Below the pieces are notes generated by a model. That model worked only from the letters and a program-made list of their open reading frames with translations, was not told the origin of the DNA and did not search any database. This document shows, piece by piece, positions 63,801-64,000 of a stretch of 64,000 nucleotides of DNA. A program made the position numbers and the translations under genes. How positions within the stretch are numbered: the stretch's first letter is position 1; every line of letters starts with the position of its first letter. Source of the DNA: Rufibacter latericius (GTDB lineage Bacteria; Bacteroidota; Bacteroidia; Cytophagales; Hymenobacteraceae). The stretch is from positions 744,001-808,000 of the forward strand of contig NZ_RJJD01000001.1 of NCBI RefSeq assembly GCF_003721515.1, given 5' to 3'.

Positions 63801-64000
63801 AGAAACTGCTCACCGCCAATGGCGTGGCAGGTCTGTTCCCTGCTAACAGCATAGGCGACGATGACGTGGAAATCTACACGGATGAAGCTCGTACTGAGAT
63901 TTTGACCCACTTCCGGACGCTGCGGCAGCAAGGCCAGAAAGGCCCGAACGTTCCCAACATTGCGTTAGCTGACTTTGTAGCACCGAAGGAAACCGGACTG
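60821..64000 (+). CDS. metH: Cobalamin-dependent methionine synthase, 3' end cut by window
   Basis: Open for 1060 codons from the ATG pair at 60821 to the window edge; full MetH is about 1230 aa, so the C-terminus is missing. Domains in order: homocysteine domain ([11 protein letters not shown]; Zn-site Cys around [12 protein letters not shown] and [11 protein letters not shown]), pterin domain ([17 protein letters not shown]), cap plus B12 domain with [17 protein letters not shown] (the His that ligates cobalt), and the beginning of the reactivation domain ([22 protein letters not shown]). It makes methionine from homocysteine. Regulation by the SAM-I riboswitch just upstream is clear from position. 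Confidence 0.97.
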   Translation, partial: MMTPIEEEVKKRILVLDGAMGTMIQRYNLQEEDYRGERFKDYHLDVKGNNDLLSITQPHIIKEIHSLYFEAGADIAETNTFSGTSIAMADYDMQDLVYELNYESARIAKEAADEWTARTPDKPRFVAGAIGPTNRTASLSPDVNNPGFRAITYDELVEAYTEQVRGLVDGGVDLLLVETIFDTLNAKAALFAIDQYSQQTGKRLPLMVSGTITDASGRTLSGQTVEAFLYSVSHMPLLSVGFNCALGAKQLRPHLQSLSKASKFHISAYPNAGLPNAFGAYDETPEQMGQHIRDFLENNFVNIVGGCCGTTPPHIKAIAEIAKEYPPRPLPQLPAVPTYSGLEPLTVYEGSNFINIGERTNITGSKQFKRLILNEQYEEALAIARQQVENGAQIIDVNMDEGMLDSEAAMTLFLNLIASEPDIARVPIMIDSSKWSVIEAGLKCVQGKAIVNSISLKEGEEKFKEHARKVRSYGAAVVVMAFDEEGQADNYERRIQICERAYNILTKEVGFPAEDIIFDPNILTVATGMEEHNNYAVDFINATRWIKQNLPGAKVSGGVSNISFSFRGNDPVREAMHSVFLYHAIKAGLDMGIVNAGMLEVYEEIPKDLLERVEDVLLNRRPDATERLVEFAETVKNKGKEVVRDEAWRQEPVQKRLTHALVKGLVEYIDQDVEEARHLYQKPLEVIEGPLMDGMNVVGDLFGEGKMFLPQVVKSARVMKKAVAYLLPYIEQEKERAAAAGDTSTRQTNGKVLMATVKGDVHDIGKNIVGVVLACNNYEVIDLGVMTPADKILDAAREHNVDVIGLSGLITPSLDEMVHVAREMERQNFNIPLLIGGATTSRAHTAVKVAPAYNGTVVHVLDASRSVPVVGNLLSPDNKEKFAADTRLEYDQMREGYLSRQKDKKYLPLPQARANKLPIEWKAEDVYTPAKTGVQVFENFPLEELVPYIDWTPFFQAWELHGKFPKLLEDAVVGEAATKLYADAQALLKRIVDEKLLTANGVAGLFPANSIGDDDVEIYTDEARTEILTHFRTLRQQGQKGPNVPNIALADFVAPKETGL

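Overview
The window reads as chromosomal DNA of a Bacteroidota bacterium, probably Cytophagales and close to Hymenobacteraceae (Rufibacter/Pontibacter-like; inferred from gene content, not searched). Lineage markers are a secreted protein with a type IX (T9SS) type-B sorting domain next to a PorP/SprF protein, a DUF5916 protein, weak Shine-Dalgarno sites, and promoters of the Bacteroidota form TTTG-N19..21-TAnnTTTG. The best promoters precede cysH and metH. I see no phage, IS transposase, CRISPR array, rRNA or tRNA. The mobile DNA consists of small non-coding repeats.

Layout. 1-5.3 kb: NrtR/AraR-like regulator (cut by the left edge), OmpA-family protein, Gfo/Idh/MocA oxidoreductase, cold-shock protein, lipoprotein polysaccharide deacetylase. 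5.4-18.1 kb: sulfur island. metZ, an OsmC protein and metX (methionine synthesis) are followed by a minus-strand assimilatory sulfate operon read cysH-cysD-cysN-cobA-cysJ-cysI-(siroheme dehydrogenase::TSUP permease fusion). Between its promoter and cysH lies a 13-codon leader ORF, MRFCCCSPCCCCC, with 8 Cys codons and a hairpin over its stop: a probable cysteine-sensing attenuator. 18.4-25.4 kb: LRR-kinase fusion, then an osmotic/trehalose group (GH15 hydrolase, OtsA-OtsB fusion, MscS channel). 25.4-33.1 kb: RtcB, small membrane protein, Tricorn-like protease, thymidine kinase, ferredoxin, a conserved unknown protein. 33.3-38.9 kb: mreB-mreC-mreD-mrdA-rodA. 39.3-42.3 kb: purN, two-motif aspartyl protease, purH. 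42.9-45.3 kb: TIGR03915-like protein and its radical-SAM partner. 45.4-52.4 kb: outer-membrane barrel, 1276-aa PKD/T9SS protein, PorP/SprF. 52.5-60.4 kb: two small membrane proteins, CvfB-like protein, DUF5916 protein, NAD(P)-binding protein, methyltransferase, barrel protein, lipoprotein esterase. 60.6-64 kb: SAM-I riboswitch and metH, cut by the right edge.

The genes point to one sulfur programme under two RNA-level controls: sulfate to sulfide under a poly-Cys leader (cysteine sensing, inferred), and the last methionine step under a SAM riboswitch. Homoserine acylation (metX) and sulfhydrylation (metZ) lie between them functionally.

Most intergenic spacers carry a palindrome with core GGCCTGTTTTC-nn-GAAAACAGGCC and variable, self-complementary outer stems; several copies are the apparent terminators. 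Two further families are MITE-like: a ~155-bp element with TGTAGCGGCGTTACACCG-type ends (two copies) and an element with GTAGGGGCAATCCCTTGT ends (two copies).
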